A stretch of 64,000 bases of DNA from Singulisphaera acidiphila DSM 18658 (GTDB lineage: Bacteria > Planctomycetota > Planctomycetia > Isosphaerales > Isosphaeraceae). Under the pieces are notes generated by a model. The model ran no database searches and had not been told where the DNA came from. It saw only the letters and a list, made by a program, of their open reading frames with translations. The position numbers and the translations under genes are program-made. The DNA lies in the NCBI RefSeq assembly GCF_000242455.2, contig NC_019892.1:5156744-5220743 (forward strand), read 5' to 3'. Below are positions 7,655 to 17,800 of this stretch, in pieces. Positions within the stretch are counted from its first letter, which is position 1, and every line of letters begins with the position of its first letter.

Positions 7655-8770
7655 ATGTATAAGGTCGAGCAGAACGTGGGCAGGCCCGGTCAGGCGATCC
7701 GGTGTTTCCAGGGGCAAGAGGAGCGCCCGGTCGATTCCCCGGACGAATCCGTCATCGCGTTTGTCGATGAGGTCAGGAGGACCCAGGAGCATCCCTTCGT
7801 GAAGCGGAATCCCTGGCTTCCACCGTTCGACATCCTGTTCGAGACCAGGGACGAGGTCCTCCAGTTTTGCAAGGAGCATGCTGCGCGACCCGTCGTGCGG
7901 CAGGATGAGGCCGGTCGGGCTGCGCTCGGGCACGGTCGGTCCGTAACGACGGCGCAAGGCACGGGACGGATCTTCAGCTTGCTGACCGCGGCCTCGCCCT
8001 GGCCGGGATCGAGCGATGTGGGAGTTGTCGACGGCATCATCGGCGAGGAATCGAGCTTATGGGTCTCCGAGGAACTCGATCGGACCTTGGCCGAGGAACT
8101 CGACGACGAGGCCTCCGACATCCGCAGGCTGTCCAGTTGGCCCATCCGTCGGGTCTTCGTCTACACCGATATCTCCGACTTCTCGCGATTCCGGCCGGGA
8201 CAGCAGGTCCTCATGGCCAACGGGCTTGCCCGGATCGCCCGGCGGCCCGACTTCTGGAATGGAGATCCGCTTGCGGAGCGCGCCCGGGCCGACCTCGAAA
8301 CCATGCTCTGCATCGGCGACGGCTATATCTTCGTCTTCAAGGATCCCGGACACGCGACCTATTTCGCCGCCCACCTGGCCGGCCTCATCGAGTTGCTGGA
8401 GGCGAAGGCCCTGTTCCCGGTGGAGATCCACTTTCGCATGGGCGTGCACGTCGGTCCGGTCTATTGCTTCTGGGACCTGGACCGAAAGGACTGGAACTAC
8501 ATCGGCGAAGGGATCAACGGGGGGCAGCGGGTCATGAGTGTGATCGGGAGGGAGACGGACGACGTCGTCTTCATCTCATCCCGGGTGAGGCAGGATCTGC
8601 TCGCCTCCAACGACGAGGAAGGGCCGGCCCGCCTGATCCTCTCGAACGCGCAGAACAGGGGGCGGCGGCAGGACAAGCAGGGCAACGCCTGGCGGGTCTA
8701 CGAGGTGAATCACGCGAATCTGATTTCGGATTCGCTCCGCTCCCTGAAGTGGATCGCCCCGGAATCGTAG
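7655..8770 (+). CDS. Class III nucleotidyl cyclase-like protein
   Basis: This 371-residue soluble protein has a C-terminal half (about 165-360) with the class III cyclase homology pattern: VFVYTDISDFSRF for the first metal-Asp strand, CIGDGYIFVFKD for the second metal Asp, then FRMGVHVGPVYCF and YIGEGINGGQRVMSVI. Both metal-binding Asp positions are present, but the usual Lys/Asp or Glu/Cys substrate-specifying positions are not obvious. Activity and choice of ATP versus GTP are therefore uncertain. The N-terminal ~160 residues are Glu/Asp-rich and match nothing I recognise. GAGGAG precedes the ATG. No cAMP-responsive regulator is nearby. Confidence 0.72.
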   Translation: MYKVEQNVGRPGQAIRCFQGQEERPVDSPDESVIAFVDEVRRTQEHPFVKRNPWLPPFDILFETRDEVLQFCKEHAARPVVRQDEAGRAALGHGRSVTTAQGTGRIFSLLTAASPWPGSSDVGVVDGIIGEESSLWVSEELDRTLAEELDDEASDIRRLSSWPIRRVFVYTDISDFSRFRPGQQVLMANGLARIARRPDFWNGDPLAERARADLETMLCIGDGYIFVFKDPGHATYFAAHLAGLIELLEAKALFPVEIHFRMGVHVGPVYCFWDLDRKDWNYIGEGINGGQRVMSVIGRETDDVVFISSRVRQDLLASNDEEGPARLILSNAQNRGRRQDKQGNAWRVYEVNHANLISDSLRSLKWIAPES

Positions 8771-9499
8771 GGCCGTCACCAGACGATCTGCCAAGTTCGA
8801 CGCGCTAAACGCCTGGAGGGAGACGCCGTTCTTCTCGGACCGGGAGCGAGCGGCGCTAAGCCGTTGGTCTCGGTTTTCTTTGATTGATCTGATGGGCGAC
8901 CGCGGTGATACAATCGCTGTTGGGTGCCACGGGTTGTACTCAACCCGTGAACGATAGCCCAGGTTTTTGGCTCACGGGTTGGGTACAACCCGTGGCACCC
9001 AGGGCTTGCACATGATTCAATGCAAAGAAAAACCAGGTCCAGGTGCTTAGGTTGGACCGATGCCGTCACGCGCATCGGCGGCGGCGTCCCGGATGACCAC
9101 TTCGCCGAGGTAAAGCCATAATCCTATCAAATAAACATTTGCTCGATGATATCTGTCTCATGTCCCGCTCCTTTTGACGGAATCCATGAGAGTAAGGGGG
9201 TCAGGAGTCATTCGAAGAGCGCAGAGAAATAAGCATCATAGTAACTGTGACGTTCAGACGTGACAGACACTCCTTGGAGCAGGCCGTTCCCACGGGTACG
9301 ATGGGTTCTACGATAGCCATAAGACTGCAACGGGTCAGTATCCCGATCAGAACGGCCGTTCTCGACCCGTCCCGTCCGGACTTACGTCGACACGACGTTG
9401 GTAGGGATGAGTTAGAGCCGGCGCTTTACGGTTGGCGGGACATTTTGCTGGGCGAGACGTCAGGAGTATGTGCGACTACTATAGTGCCGAGGCTTGTAT
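8771..9499. other. Long intergenic stretch holding a palindromic repeat
   Basis: No gene is supported over about 730 bp. It holds the 30-bp inverted repeat at 8921-9001 described separately. It also holds a weaker palindromic patch near 9330-9375 (ACGGGTC...GACCCGT around GAACGGCCGTTC). The rest is unremarkable. Confidence 0.5.
8921..9001. repeat. Large inverted repeat, GGGTGCCACGGGTT family
   Basis: The left arm (8921-8950) and right arm (8972-9001) are 30-bp inverted copies with one mismatch, separated by 21 bp. The outer part, GGGTGCCACGGGTT, is the same as in the 33-bp inverted repeat at 53272-53357, as is the inner GTACTC. This shows a dispersed palindromic family. It is non-coding and could be a MITE or REP-like unit. 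Confidence 0.85.
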
Positions 9500-10063
9500 A
9501 TGAATGATAGAGCGATCATGACGTTGGCGCTGCGCCTGATGGGATTCTGGGTCTTACTCCAGGCGCTCGCTGAAATGGTCAACCTCGTGGCCTTCCTCTC
9601 CTTGCCAGGCGCCCCTGGTGAATGGTCTCAGGAAAAGAGTGTCCTGATTTCCGGGGGGTTCGGCCTCCTCGCGTACGCGTCCTTCGCGGCGGGGTTGCTT
9701 TTGTTCGCACCAGCGATCGCATCGAGATTCTCTTCCGCATCAGCCCCCTCGGTTCCTGTCGCCACGAGCCGTCCGGTCGCTGTGCGGGACGTCTACATCA
9801 TCGCGGCCAGGCTATTGGGGCTCTATTCCCTGTTGTCCGCCGTCCCGGCGGTCCGGCGGCTGGCAGGATCGGTCCTCGACTACATGTTCCATTCCTGGAC
9901 GCAAGGGGAGTCTGCCTGGTCGAGTCTCGCCGAGGCATCGAGCTACCTGGTGGGCGGGGCCTTGTTAATCTTCTTTGCCGCCGGGATCGCCGACGTCTTT
10001 TCGAGGACTCATGGCATGTCCGAGCGGCCGATGGCAGGGCGAGCCGAACGCCCGATCGAATGA
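9500..10063 (+). CDS. Membrane protein, unknown function
   Basis: This 187-residue protein has four predicted hydrophobic helices: LALRLMGFWVLLQALAEM, LISGGFGLLAYASFAAGLLL, AARLLGLYSLLSAVPAV and YLVGGALLIFFAAGIADVF. A Ser/Pro/Val-rich loop lies between helices 2 and 3, and the two helix pairs look internally similar (RLMGFWVL / RLLGLYSL). That suggests a duplicated two-helix unit. The ATG at 9500 is preferred over a TTG six bases upstream. No family is recognised. It is convergent with the kinase gene at 10200-13868. Confidence 0.72.
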   Translation: MNDRAIMTLALRLMGFWVLLQALAEMVNLVAFLSLPGAPGEWSQEKSVLISGGFGLLAYASFAAGLLLFAPAIASRFSSASAPSVPVATSRPVAVRDVYIIAARLLGLYSLLSAVPAVRRLAGSVLDYMFHSWTQGESAWSSLAEASSYLVGGALLIFFAAGIADVFSRTHGMSERPMAGRAERPIE

Positions 10064-10199
10064 ACCGTGACCCAGCCCGGATTGGCTGTCGAGTCGTCCG
10101 GAATGGAACGACAGGGCAGTCCCGGCCAAGTCATGACTTCGGGAAGTTGTCGAGTCGGCGATCCTTAGGAGTTTTGAGCGACGCCCAGCGGTGGTCAGG

Positions 10200-13100
10200 C
10201 TATGGTCCGCGCCATATCCGTACGCTTCCTCCGTGGTCGCACGAGGCGAGGATTCGGCCGTCGGGAGAGAATGCCAGAGAATGGACGAGTTGGTGTTGTT
10301 GGCCGGGGAGCGTCAGTAGCCGCTGGCCGGTGACGGCGTCCCACACCTCGATCATTCCCCCTTCGCCAGCGGCGGCCAACGCCTGGCTATCGGGGGCAAA
10401 CGCCAACGCACGCACGACGCCGTCTTCACTGTGAATCACCCCGCGTCGTTCGCCCGTCGCCGGATTCCACTGCGTGAGGGTGCCGTCCTCGTCGGCCGCC
10501 GCGACCACTTCGCCGTCCGGTGCGAAGGCGACCGCGGTGAGCTTCTGCGGTCCCTGGAGGATGCGCAGCAGACGTCCCGAGCCGACGTGCCAGAGACGCA
10601 CGCTGCCATCAGAGCTGGCCGATGCCAGCGCACTCCGATCGGGAGCGAAGGCCAGCCCTTGCACCGTCATGGTGTGACCCCTCAACTCACTTCTGCAACG
10701 TCTCGTGACCACGTCCCAGATCCGGACCGTCCTGTCCGACCCGGCCGAGGCGAGCAGGGCGCCGTCGGGATGAAAGGCCACCGAGCGAACGCCGTCCGTG
10801 TGCCCCGTGAGGGTCGCCAGCATGCGGCCGGAAGCGGTCTCCCAGAGCCGGACGTTGTTCGTCGGCTCCAGATGTCCTGTGACGAGCAAACGGCCGTCAG
10901 GGGAGAACGCCAGTGAGGCGACGGTGCCGCGACCGCCGCTCCATTGCCGCGTCAACCGGCCTGTGGCCGGGTCCCATAGCTTGATCGTGTTCGAATCGTC
11001 CGTATCGTCGGCGCCCGAGGCAAGGAGACGCCCGTCGTGGCTGAACGCTACGCTCCATGCCTCGTCGGCGTGCCCAGAAGGAGAAGCGGGCTCGGGTTCG
11101 GGCTCCAGGCACCAGCGCCGGAGAATCGCCCCGGAGACGATGAGCACAGAGCGGCCGTCGGGCGCGAAGGCGAGGTTGGACACACGGTCCTGCCGCCCGG
11201 GATATTCGGCCTGGCGACGCCCGGTGGCGACATCCCAGATGGTCACGCGTGTGGACCCGCCCGGCACCGCCCACACGCTTGTGGCCAGCTTCATGCCATC
11301 CGGCGCGAAAGCAAGGACGAACGTCGGCTTCACGCGGCCGGCTTCCCCGACGGGGAGCCGTTGCTCCCGCTTGGTAGAAAGGTTAAAGAGATGAACAAAG
11401 CCGGATTCGCATCCCGCCGCGAGCGTCCGTCCGTCCGGGCTGAAGGCGAGCTTGAAGACCGACGCACCCGTTGCCAGCCGCGCCAGTTCCGACCCGGTTC
11501 GGGCGTCCCGGCATACGACGTCTCCACCGGGGATCGCCGCCGCAACGATCCGCGAGTCGGCCGAGGCGGCGAAGGGGATCTGTGTGTTGTGAGACCCGTT
11601 CATGACCCAATCCACGCGGCCGGTCCCGGTGTCCCGGATCAACCAGCGATCCCTCTCCCCGGCTTCCACCGGCACGATCGCCACGACGTGGCCGTCGGGC
11701 GTCATGTTCACTTGATCGCGCGAATCCCAGCGTTGGGCCTCGTCTGCCTTCGAAGCATCATCCCGCGCGAGGTTGTACCCGAATACCTGGGAACCGGGCC
11801 GGGTTTTGGAGGAGATGTGCGTCCAGAGGGAGGCGTCACCCGGTCCGAACCTGAGGGCGTTAATTAGCCAGCCGTCGCGCTTGGCCAGTCTTGTCGTTAT
11901 GCGGCGGGTCGAGAGTTCCCAGAGAAAGACCTCGCTCCGAGCGGTCAGGTCGCTACTCGCGGCCGAGGCCAGGAAGCGACCGTCGGACGTGAAGGCGAGT
12001 CCGTTCACGTCCACGGTGTGTCCGACCAGCGATCCGAGGGGCTGTCCGCTGGCAACGTTCCAGAGCCGGATCGTGCCTCCGTGGTCGCCCGTAACGAGCG
12101 TCTGGCCGTCCGGGGCGATGGCCAGGGCGCTCACACCGCGATCGTGCCCGTACATCGGCTCGACGGTTTGGCAAGCCAGGCGCCAGAGCGAGTGCCAGGC
12201 AAAGTCGCGGGTGTCGGTTGCGTCTGGAGAGGATTCCAGGTCGTGGAGGATGTCCTGAGCCCGCTCGAATCGCCCGTTTTCAAGGGCCTCCCCGGCTAGC
12301 CGGAGTTGGGCTCCGTGGAAATGCCGCTCCGCGAACCATCGGCGGCGCTCAGCCAGGTCGCGTTGGTGCTCGGCGTCGATTCGGTGGCCCTCGGCCTGGC
12401 GGGCGAGCTGATTGCTGCGGTTCTGTGCAAGGCTCAATTGCTTGTTGTGCCGACTCAGCCAGTTGTTCGACCAGGCGAGGCCCCCCACCAGGCCGATGAG
12501 GGCTAGCGCCGACAGCAACGTGACGGCGATCACAATCCCACGGTTTCGCGCCGCCAGCTTGGCGGTCCGATCAACGAGGCTCGGGCGCCTCGCGGTGATC
12601 GGCCGGCCGTCGAGGAAGCGGGCCAGGTCGGCGGCCAGGTCTCGGGCCGTCTGGTAGCGGTCGGCGGGTTCCCGGGCCATCGCCTTCAGGACGATCGTCT
12701 CCAGGTCGCGAGGGACGGCGGCGTTGAGTCGCCGAGGCGCGGTGGGTTCGCCCCTTGCGAGCGCCTGGAGGATGTCCGCCCGGTCCGTCCCTTCGAAGGC
12801 CGCGCGCAGGGTGAGAAGCTCGTACAGCGTGACACCGAGGGAATAGACGTCGGTCCGGCCGTCGATCACGACGTGACGCCCCAGGGCTTGCTCGGGGCTC
12901 ATGTACCGGAGCGTCCCCATCAGATCTCCGCTCTGGGTCAACCGGGCGTCGCCGAGAAACCGCGCGAGGCCGAAGTCGGACACCCAGAGGTGCCCTCGCC
13001 CGTCCAGAAGCAGATTGCCCGGCTTGATGTCACGGTGAATGACCCTGCTCTCGTGCGCGTGCTCCAGCGCCTTCGCCACCTGGAGTCCCAAGCCTGCGAT

Positions 13101-13868
13101 CGTCCGGGGGTACGCACGGCATCGAGTCGCGGTCGGTTCCGGGAGGCCGGTCGGAGTGACGGGGGAATCGCTCTTCGGAGCCCCTGTGGTCGGAGTTTCC
13201 GGGGTGGGAAGTCCATGTGGTAAGCGGGTCAGGTCGGTCGCAAGCGCCAGGGCGAGTGCGTCAGGCCCGGGGTCGTGCCGATCTCCGTCGGGGACGGCAA
13301 GTCCCTCGAGGCTCCGGAGGGCGAGCAGGATCTCGGCGAGGCTGCGACCCTCGATGAACTGCATGGCGTAGTAGGGGACCTCGTCCTCGCAACCGACGCC
13401 GAAGACAGGGACGATGTGGGGGTGTCGCAAGCACGCCGCAGCGCGCGCCTCGAGCTGGAACCGCTCGAACTGGCGGGGGTCAGACGCCGCAACAACGGGA
13501 AGGACTTTCAACGCGACCGATCGGTTGAGAGGCGACTGAATGGCCTCGTACACCACTCCCATTCCACCCCGGCCAATTTCGCGGACGAACTGGAACTCTC
13601 CCAGGGTCCGACGCCCGCCGGGGAACGACGCAGAAGGCCGCCGTCCGGCCAAGGAGCGTGCGTGGCGGGCCATGGCCTTGATGGCCGGGAGCAGACGTCT
13701 CAGAACCTCGGCCCGCTCGGGATGTTCGACGGCCAGGGTGCTCAGGTCAACCTGTTCGCCGGCACGCACTCGTTCCGCCAGTTCCGCCGCCCACTCCACG
13801 ATGGCGGAGTCGATGTCGGTGTCGGAGTCGGGCGTGAACGCGCTGCCTGAGCCGTCCAGGCCGTTCAT
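10200..13868 (-). CDS. Serine/threonine protein kinase with WD40 repeats
   Basis: This 1222-residue planctomycete-type receptor kinase has the following parts. A short N-terminal region is followed by a Hanks-type kinase: glycine loop GRGGMGVVYEA near 99-109, Lys121 in VALKVLP, HRD at 278-280 with IKPGNLLL, DFG at 298-300, and SPEQALG. An unusual Pro/Thr-rich insertion of about 60 residues (about 190-250) sits before the catalytic loop. A single membrane helix (IVIAVTLLSALALIGLVGG, about 440-460) follows. The C-terminal half is a long series of WD40 repeats (FSPDGRTLA, ..IRLWNVASG, ..LWDPATGR, ..IWDVVTRR) forming one or two propellers for sensing or scaffolding. The ATG at 13868 overlaps the sigma-factor stop by ATGA, indicating translational coupling. 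Confidence 0.95.
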   Translation of the reverse strand: MNGLDGSGSAFTPDSDTDIDSAIVEWAAELAERVRAGEQVDLSTLAVEHPERAEVLRRLLPAIKAMARHARSLAGRRPSASFPGGRRTLGEFQFVREIGRGGMGVVYEAIQSPLNRSVALKVLPVVAASDPRQFERFQLEARAAACLRHPHIVPVFGVGCEDEVPYYAMQFIEGRSLAEILLALRSLEGLAVPDGDRHDPGPDALALALATDLTRLPHGLPTPETPTTGAPKSDSPVTPTGLPEPTATRCRAYPRTIAGLGLQVAKALEHAHESRVIHRDIKPGNLLLDGRGHLWVSDFGLARFLGDARLTQSGDLMGTLRYMSPEQALGRHVVIDGRTDVYSLGVTLYELLTLRAAFEGTDRADILQALARGEPTAPRRLNAAVPRDLETIVLKAMAREPADRYQTARDLAADLARFLDGRPITARRPSLVDRTAKLAARNRGIVIAVTLLSALALIGLVGGLAWSNNWLSRHNKQLSLAQNRSNQLARQAEGHRIDAEHQRDLAERRRWFAERHFHGAQLRLAGEALENGRFERAQDILHDLESSPDATDTRDFAWHSLWRLACQTVEPMYGHDRGVSALAIAPDGQTLVTGDHGGTIRLWNVASGQPLGSLVGHTVDVNGLAFTSDGRFLASAASSDLTARSEVFLWELSTRRITTRLAKRDGWLINALRFGPGDASLWTHISSKTRPGSQVFGYNLARDDASKADEAQRWDSRDQVNMTPDGHVVAIVPVEAGERDRWLIRDTGTGRVDWVMNGSHNTQIPFAASADSRIVAAAIPGGDVVCRDARTGSELARLATGASVFKLAFSPDGRTLAAGCESGFVHLFNLSTKREQRLPVGEAGRVKPTFVLAFAPDGMKLATSVWAVPGGSTRVTIWDVATGRRQAEYPGRQDRVSNLAFAPDGRSVLIVSGAILRRWCLEPEPEPASPSGHADEAWSVAFSHDGRLLASGADDTDDSNTIKLWDPATGRLTRQWSGGRGTVASLAFSPDGRLLVTGHLEPTNNVRLWETASGRMLATLTGHTDGVRSVAFHPDGALLASAGSDRTVRIWDVVTRRCRSELRGHTMTVQGLAFAPDRSALASASSDGSVRLWHVGSGRLLRILQGPQKLTAVAFAPDGEVVAAADEDGTLTQWNPATGERRGVIHSEDGVVRALAFAPDSQALAAAGEGGMIEVWDAVTGQRLLTLPGQQHQLVHSLAFSPDGRILASCDHGGSVRIWRGP

Positions 13869-14497
13869 TGGCCCACGCCTGTGCTGTCCTCGTCCAGCAA
13901 GGGGCGGAGGCGCTCCAGGGCGCGAAAATGCCGGACTTTCGCCGCCCCAGGCGTGATGCCGAGCACGGCGGCGATCTCCCCGAAGGCCAGGTCCTCCAGG
14001 TAGTGCATCACCAGGATCTCGCGGTCTGTCTTCGAGAGGAGGGCCAGCGATTCGTGAATCCGGCTCTTCTGCTCCACCCGGCTCGCCCGCTGGCTGGGGC
14101 TGGTCTGGCTGGTCGCGAGGAACTCGAAGAGGTGGCCGATCGTCGCACGTTCCGAAATCGCCAGGCCGTTGGTCTCCCGTCCGACGGCGCGAGACTGGGT
14201 GCCGAGGTGGTGCCGGTGGACCTGCATGACCTTCTCGGTAGCCAGCCGGTGCAGCCACGGATAGAAGGGCAGGGGGCGGTCGCGCAGGAAGGTGTCGAGC
14301 CGGCTGGAGGCGAGGAGCAAGGCGTCCTGCACCACGTCGGATGGGTCGACCCGCGCGGCCAGCCGGTCGTCGAGCCGGGCGGCGACCATCCGGCGCAGCC
14401 GGTGCCGGTGGAGCGCCAGCAGCTCTTCGCGAGCACGGGGGTCGCCCGCCTCCACCCTGGCGATCAGCAAATCCGTCTCCTCGTCGCGGATGGCCAT
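13865..14497 (-). CDS. ECF-family RNA polymerase sigma factor
   Basis: This 210-residue sigma factor has region 2 (LLALHRHRLRRMVAARLD, DPSDVVQDALLLAS, FYPWLHRLATEKVMQVHRHHL) and region 4 (LALLSKTDREILVMHYLEDLAFGEIAAVLGITPGAAKVRHFRALERL). Region 4 carries the HTH that reads the -35 element. The ATG at 14497 is chosen because GGGGTGA precedes it. A GTG at 14542 would add 15 residues. The stop overlaps the kinase start (ATGA), so the kinase is probably co-produced with it and may control the sigma factor by phosphorylation. This arrangement is recurrent in planctomycetes. No anti-sigma factor is visible. Confidence 0.95.
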   Translation of the reverse strand: MAIRDEETDLLIARVEAGDPRAREELLALHRHRLRRMVAARLDDRLAARVDPSDVVQDALLLASSRLDTFLRDRPLPFYPWLHRLATEKVMQVHRHHLGTQSRAVGRETNGLAISERATIGHLFEFLATSQTSPSQRASRVEQKSRIHESLALLSKTDREILVMHYLEDLAFGEIAAVLGITPGAAKVRHFRALERLRPLLDEDSTGVGQ

Positions 14498-14885
14498 CGC
14501 CGGATCACCCCGCCCTTGGTCGTCTGGATTCGATGTCCCCACGTCTCATCTCAAAGGATACGCTCGCCCCTCTGCCCGAGATAGTCCATGACCTTGAGTT
14601 TGCGACGTCAGACCGCGCGGCGTCCCGGAACGAGCCTCCCGAATTGGTTTTTTTTTCGAAAACTTCATCGCGATCAGTAACGTTCCGTCGCGTTTCCCAG
14701 TCTCCAAGAAAGAGAGGGATCGTTTCGGAGTCGCAGGCCGCCCGAAGATGCGTGGCCCGGCCCGAACTCCTTCTCGCTCGCCGCCCGCGCGGCTGAACCC
14801 GTGTCCTGCGCAGGCCGTTGGTCCCGGACCATCTGCTCCAGCCGGGCCTTCCTCGTCGAGATCCAGCCCCAGAGAGAACTCTCCC

Positions 14886-17800
14886 ATGTCATTTGCATCA
14901 CGGATTTCCTCCCTGGTTGCGCCCCGCAGTCGCTCGCGAGTTAAGGCTGTTCGCCGCAACCGGGCGTTTGGGGTCAATCGCGGGGCGTTTCTCGAACCGC
15001 TGGAAGCCCGCCTGAACCTCTCGGCCGCGTTCCCGGAGTTCGTCGACCCGCACCCGGCGGCGGGCAACCAGTTCGGGGCGGTCGTGGTGCCGCTGAGCAC
15101 GGGAAACGTGGTCATCACGTCACCCTTTGATGACGCCGGAGGGGCCGATGCGGGCGCGGTCTATCTGTTCAACGGCGCGAACGGCACCCTGATTAGCACG
15201 TTGCGAGGTTCGCATTCCGGCGACAATATCGGAAGCGACGGTGTGACTGCGCTGGGCAACGGCAACTACGTGATCGCCAGTTCGGGGTGGGATAACGGTG
15301 GCACCTTTAACGCCGGTGCGGCGACGTGGGGCAGCGGTACTGCGGGGGTCGGAGGGATCGTCTCCGCTGCCAACAGCCTCGTCGGCACCTCGCCTGGCGA
15401 CAGTGTCGGTAACGGCGGCGTGACGGCACTGGCTAATGGTAACTATGTCGTTCGCAGCTATACGTGGTCCGCAGCCAAAGGTGCGGTGACGTGGGGGAGT
15501 GGCGCCACGGGGATCGCGGGGGCAGTCTCCGCCTCGAACAGCCTCGTCGGTACGACCGCCGATGATCAGGTTGGCAGCAGTGGTGTGACGGCGTTGGCCA
15601 ACGGCAACTACCTGGTTCGAAGTGGACGCTGGGACAACGGCGCTGCCGACCAGGCCGGGGCGGTCACCTGGAGCAGCGGAACCACAGGGATTACCGGGGT
15701 CGTGTCCTCGACCAACAGCCTCGTCGGCAGCACTGCCGGCGATGCTATTGGCGCCAGTGCGGTCACGATATTGAGCAATGGCAACTATGTGGTCATCAGC
15801 TCGTCCTGGGATAACGGTCCCGGCAAAGCCGACGCCGGGGCGGTGACGTGGGGCAGCGGTGCTTCAGGGGTCACGGGGACTATTTCCGCCGTCAACAGCC
15901 TTGTCGGGAACAAAGCTGGCGACGCCATTGGCAGTAGCGGCGTGACGGCGCTGAGCAATGGGAATTACGTGATCGCCAGCCCGTTCTGGGACAATGAGGC
16001 ACTCGGAAACTTCGACACCGGGGCTGCGACCTGGGGCAGCGGTATCGCGGGGGTCGTGGGGACCGTCTCCACCGTCAACAGCCTGGTCGGGAGCAAAACC
16101 GGCGACAACGTCAGCAATGGCGGTGTGACGGCACTGAGCACTGGCAATTACGTGGTCGCCAGCCCGTTCTGGGATAACGGTACGACCTCGAATGCCGGTG
16201 CCGCGACGTGGGGCAGCGGTACTTCAGGGGTTGCGGGGACCATTTCCGCCACGAATAGCCTCGTCGGCACAACCACCAGCGACAGAGTCGGAAATGCTGG
16301 GGCGACGGCGCTGGCAAACGGTAACTATGTAGTTGTGAGTTCGCTCTGGTTCAACGGCACCGGGGCCGCGACGTGGGGAATGGGGGCCTCGGGGGTTGTA
16401 GGGGCCGTCTCCGCTTCCAACAGCCTTGTCGGGAGCGGGACCGGCGACACCGTTGGCAGTGGCGGCGTGACGGTACTGACCAACGGCAATTACGTGGTCT
16501 CCAGTCCGGGTTGGGACAACGGTGCCGTCGTCAACGCCGGAGCGGCAACGTGGGGCAGCGGCGTCACGGGACGTACGGGGACCATCTCCGCTTCCAACAG
16601 CCTTGTCGGAGACAAGGCAAACGACAATGTCGGGGCAGTCGTGACGGCTCTAAGCAACGGCAATTACGTGGTCTCCAGTCCGGGCTGGGACAAAGGCGCC
16701 GTCGTCAACGCAGGAGCGACAACCTGGGGCAACGGCACCTCGGGGGCCGTGGGCATCGTCTCGGTCTCCAACAGCCTCGTGGGGGCCACTGCCGACGATG
16801 GCGGCAGCAGCAGCGTGATTGCACTTGGCAACGGCAATTACGTCGTCCGTAGCCTGGTCTGGGACAACGGCACCGTCGTCAACGCCGGCGCGGCAACGTG
16901 GGGCAGCGGCACCACGGGGCGTACGGGGACCATCTCCGCTTCCAACAGCCTTGTCGGGAGCACGGCCAACGACAGTATCGCTAACCTTGGTGTGACGGCA
17001 CTGAGCAACGGCAACTACGTGGTCTCCAGTTCGGCCTGGGATAACGGCGCCATCGCCAACGCGTGTGCCGTGACTTGGGGCAGCGGTGCCACGGGCGTCT
17101 TCGGGGCTATCAGTGCTTCCAACAGCGCCATTGGTACCGGTGCCTCCTCCGGCCTCCAGGCCGTTGTGCTGGATAATATCAACAATACTTATTTTGTGCG
17201 GTTTCTTAACGAAGGCGGCGGCCGCGTCCGGGTTGGCTCGCAGTTGAGTGGCTTCCTGAATCACACTCCCACGAATATCGCGTTGTCCAGTAGCACGATC
17301 CCCGAGAATCAGCCAGGCGGCCTTCCCGGCATTCTGGTTGGGACATTCAGCACGACCGACGAGGATCTCGGAGACGTCTTCACGTACAGCCTGGTGCCCG
17401 GAACAGGGGGCACCGACAACTTCAACTTCTCGATTGACCCAGCCGGGCATCTGATGGCCCCGTTCACTTTTAACTATGAGGTCAAGAATAGCTATTCGAT
17501 CCGAGTCCGGACGCGGGACCAAGGCGGCCTCTTCTTCGAGCAGGTTTTCACGATTAGTGTGACGAACGTCAACGAAGCGCCGACCATCGCCATGCAAGAC
17601 TTTTTCGTCCCGGAGAATACGGGGAACGGCGTGATCGTCGGGACGGTGGTGGCAAGTGATCCGGACGCGGCGGACACGAAGACCTTCAGCATTACTCTGG
17701 GGAATAGTCTCGGAGCCTTCGCGATCAGCGCCGCGGGCGTGATCACCGTGGCCGACTCGACTCGGCTCGACTATGAGACGAATCCGGGGTTCTACCTGCA

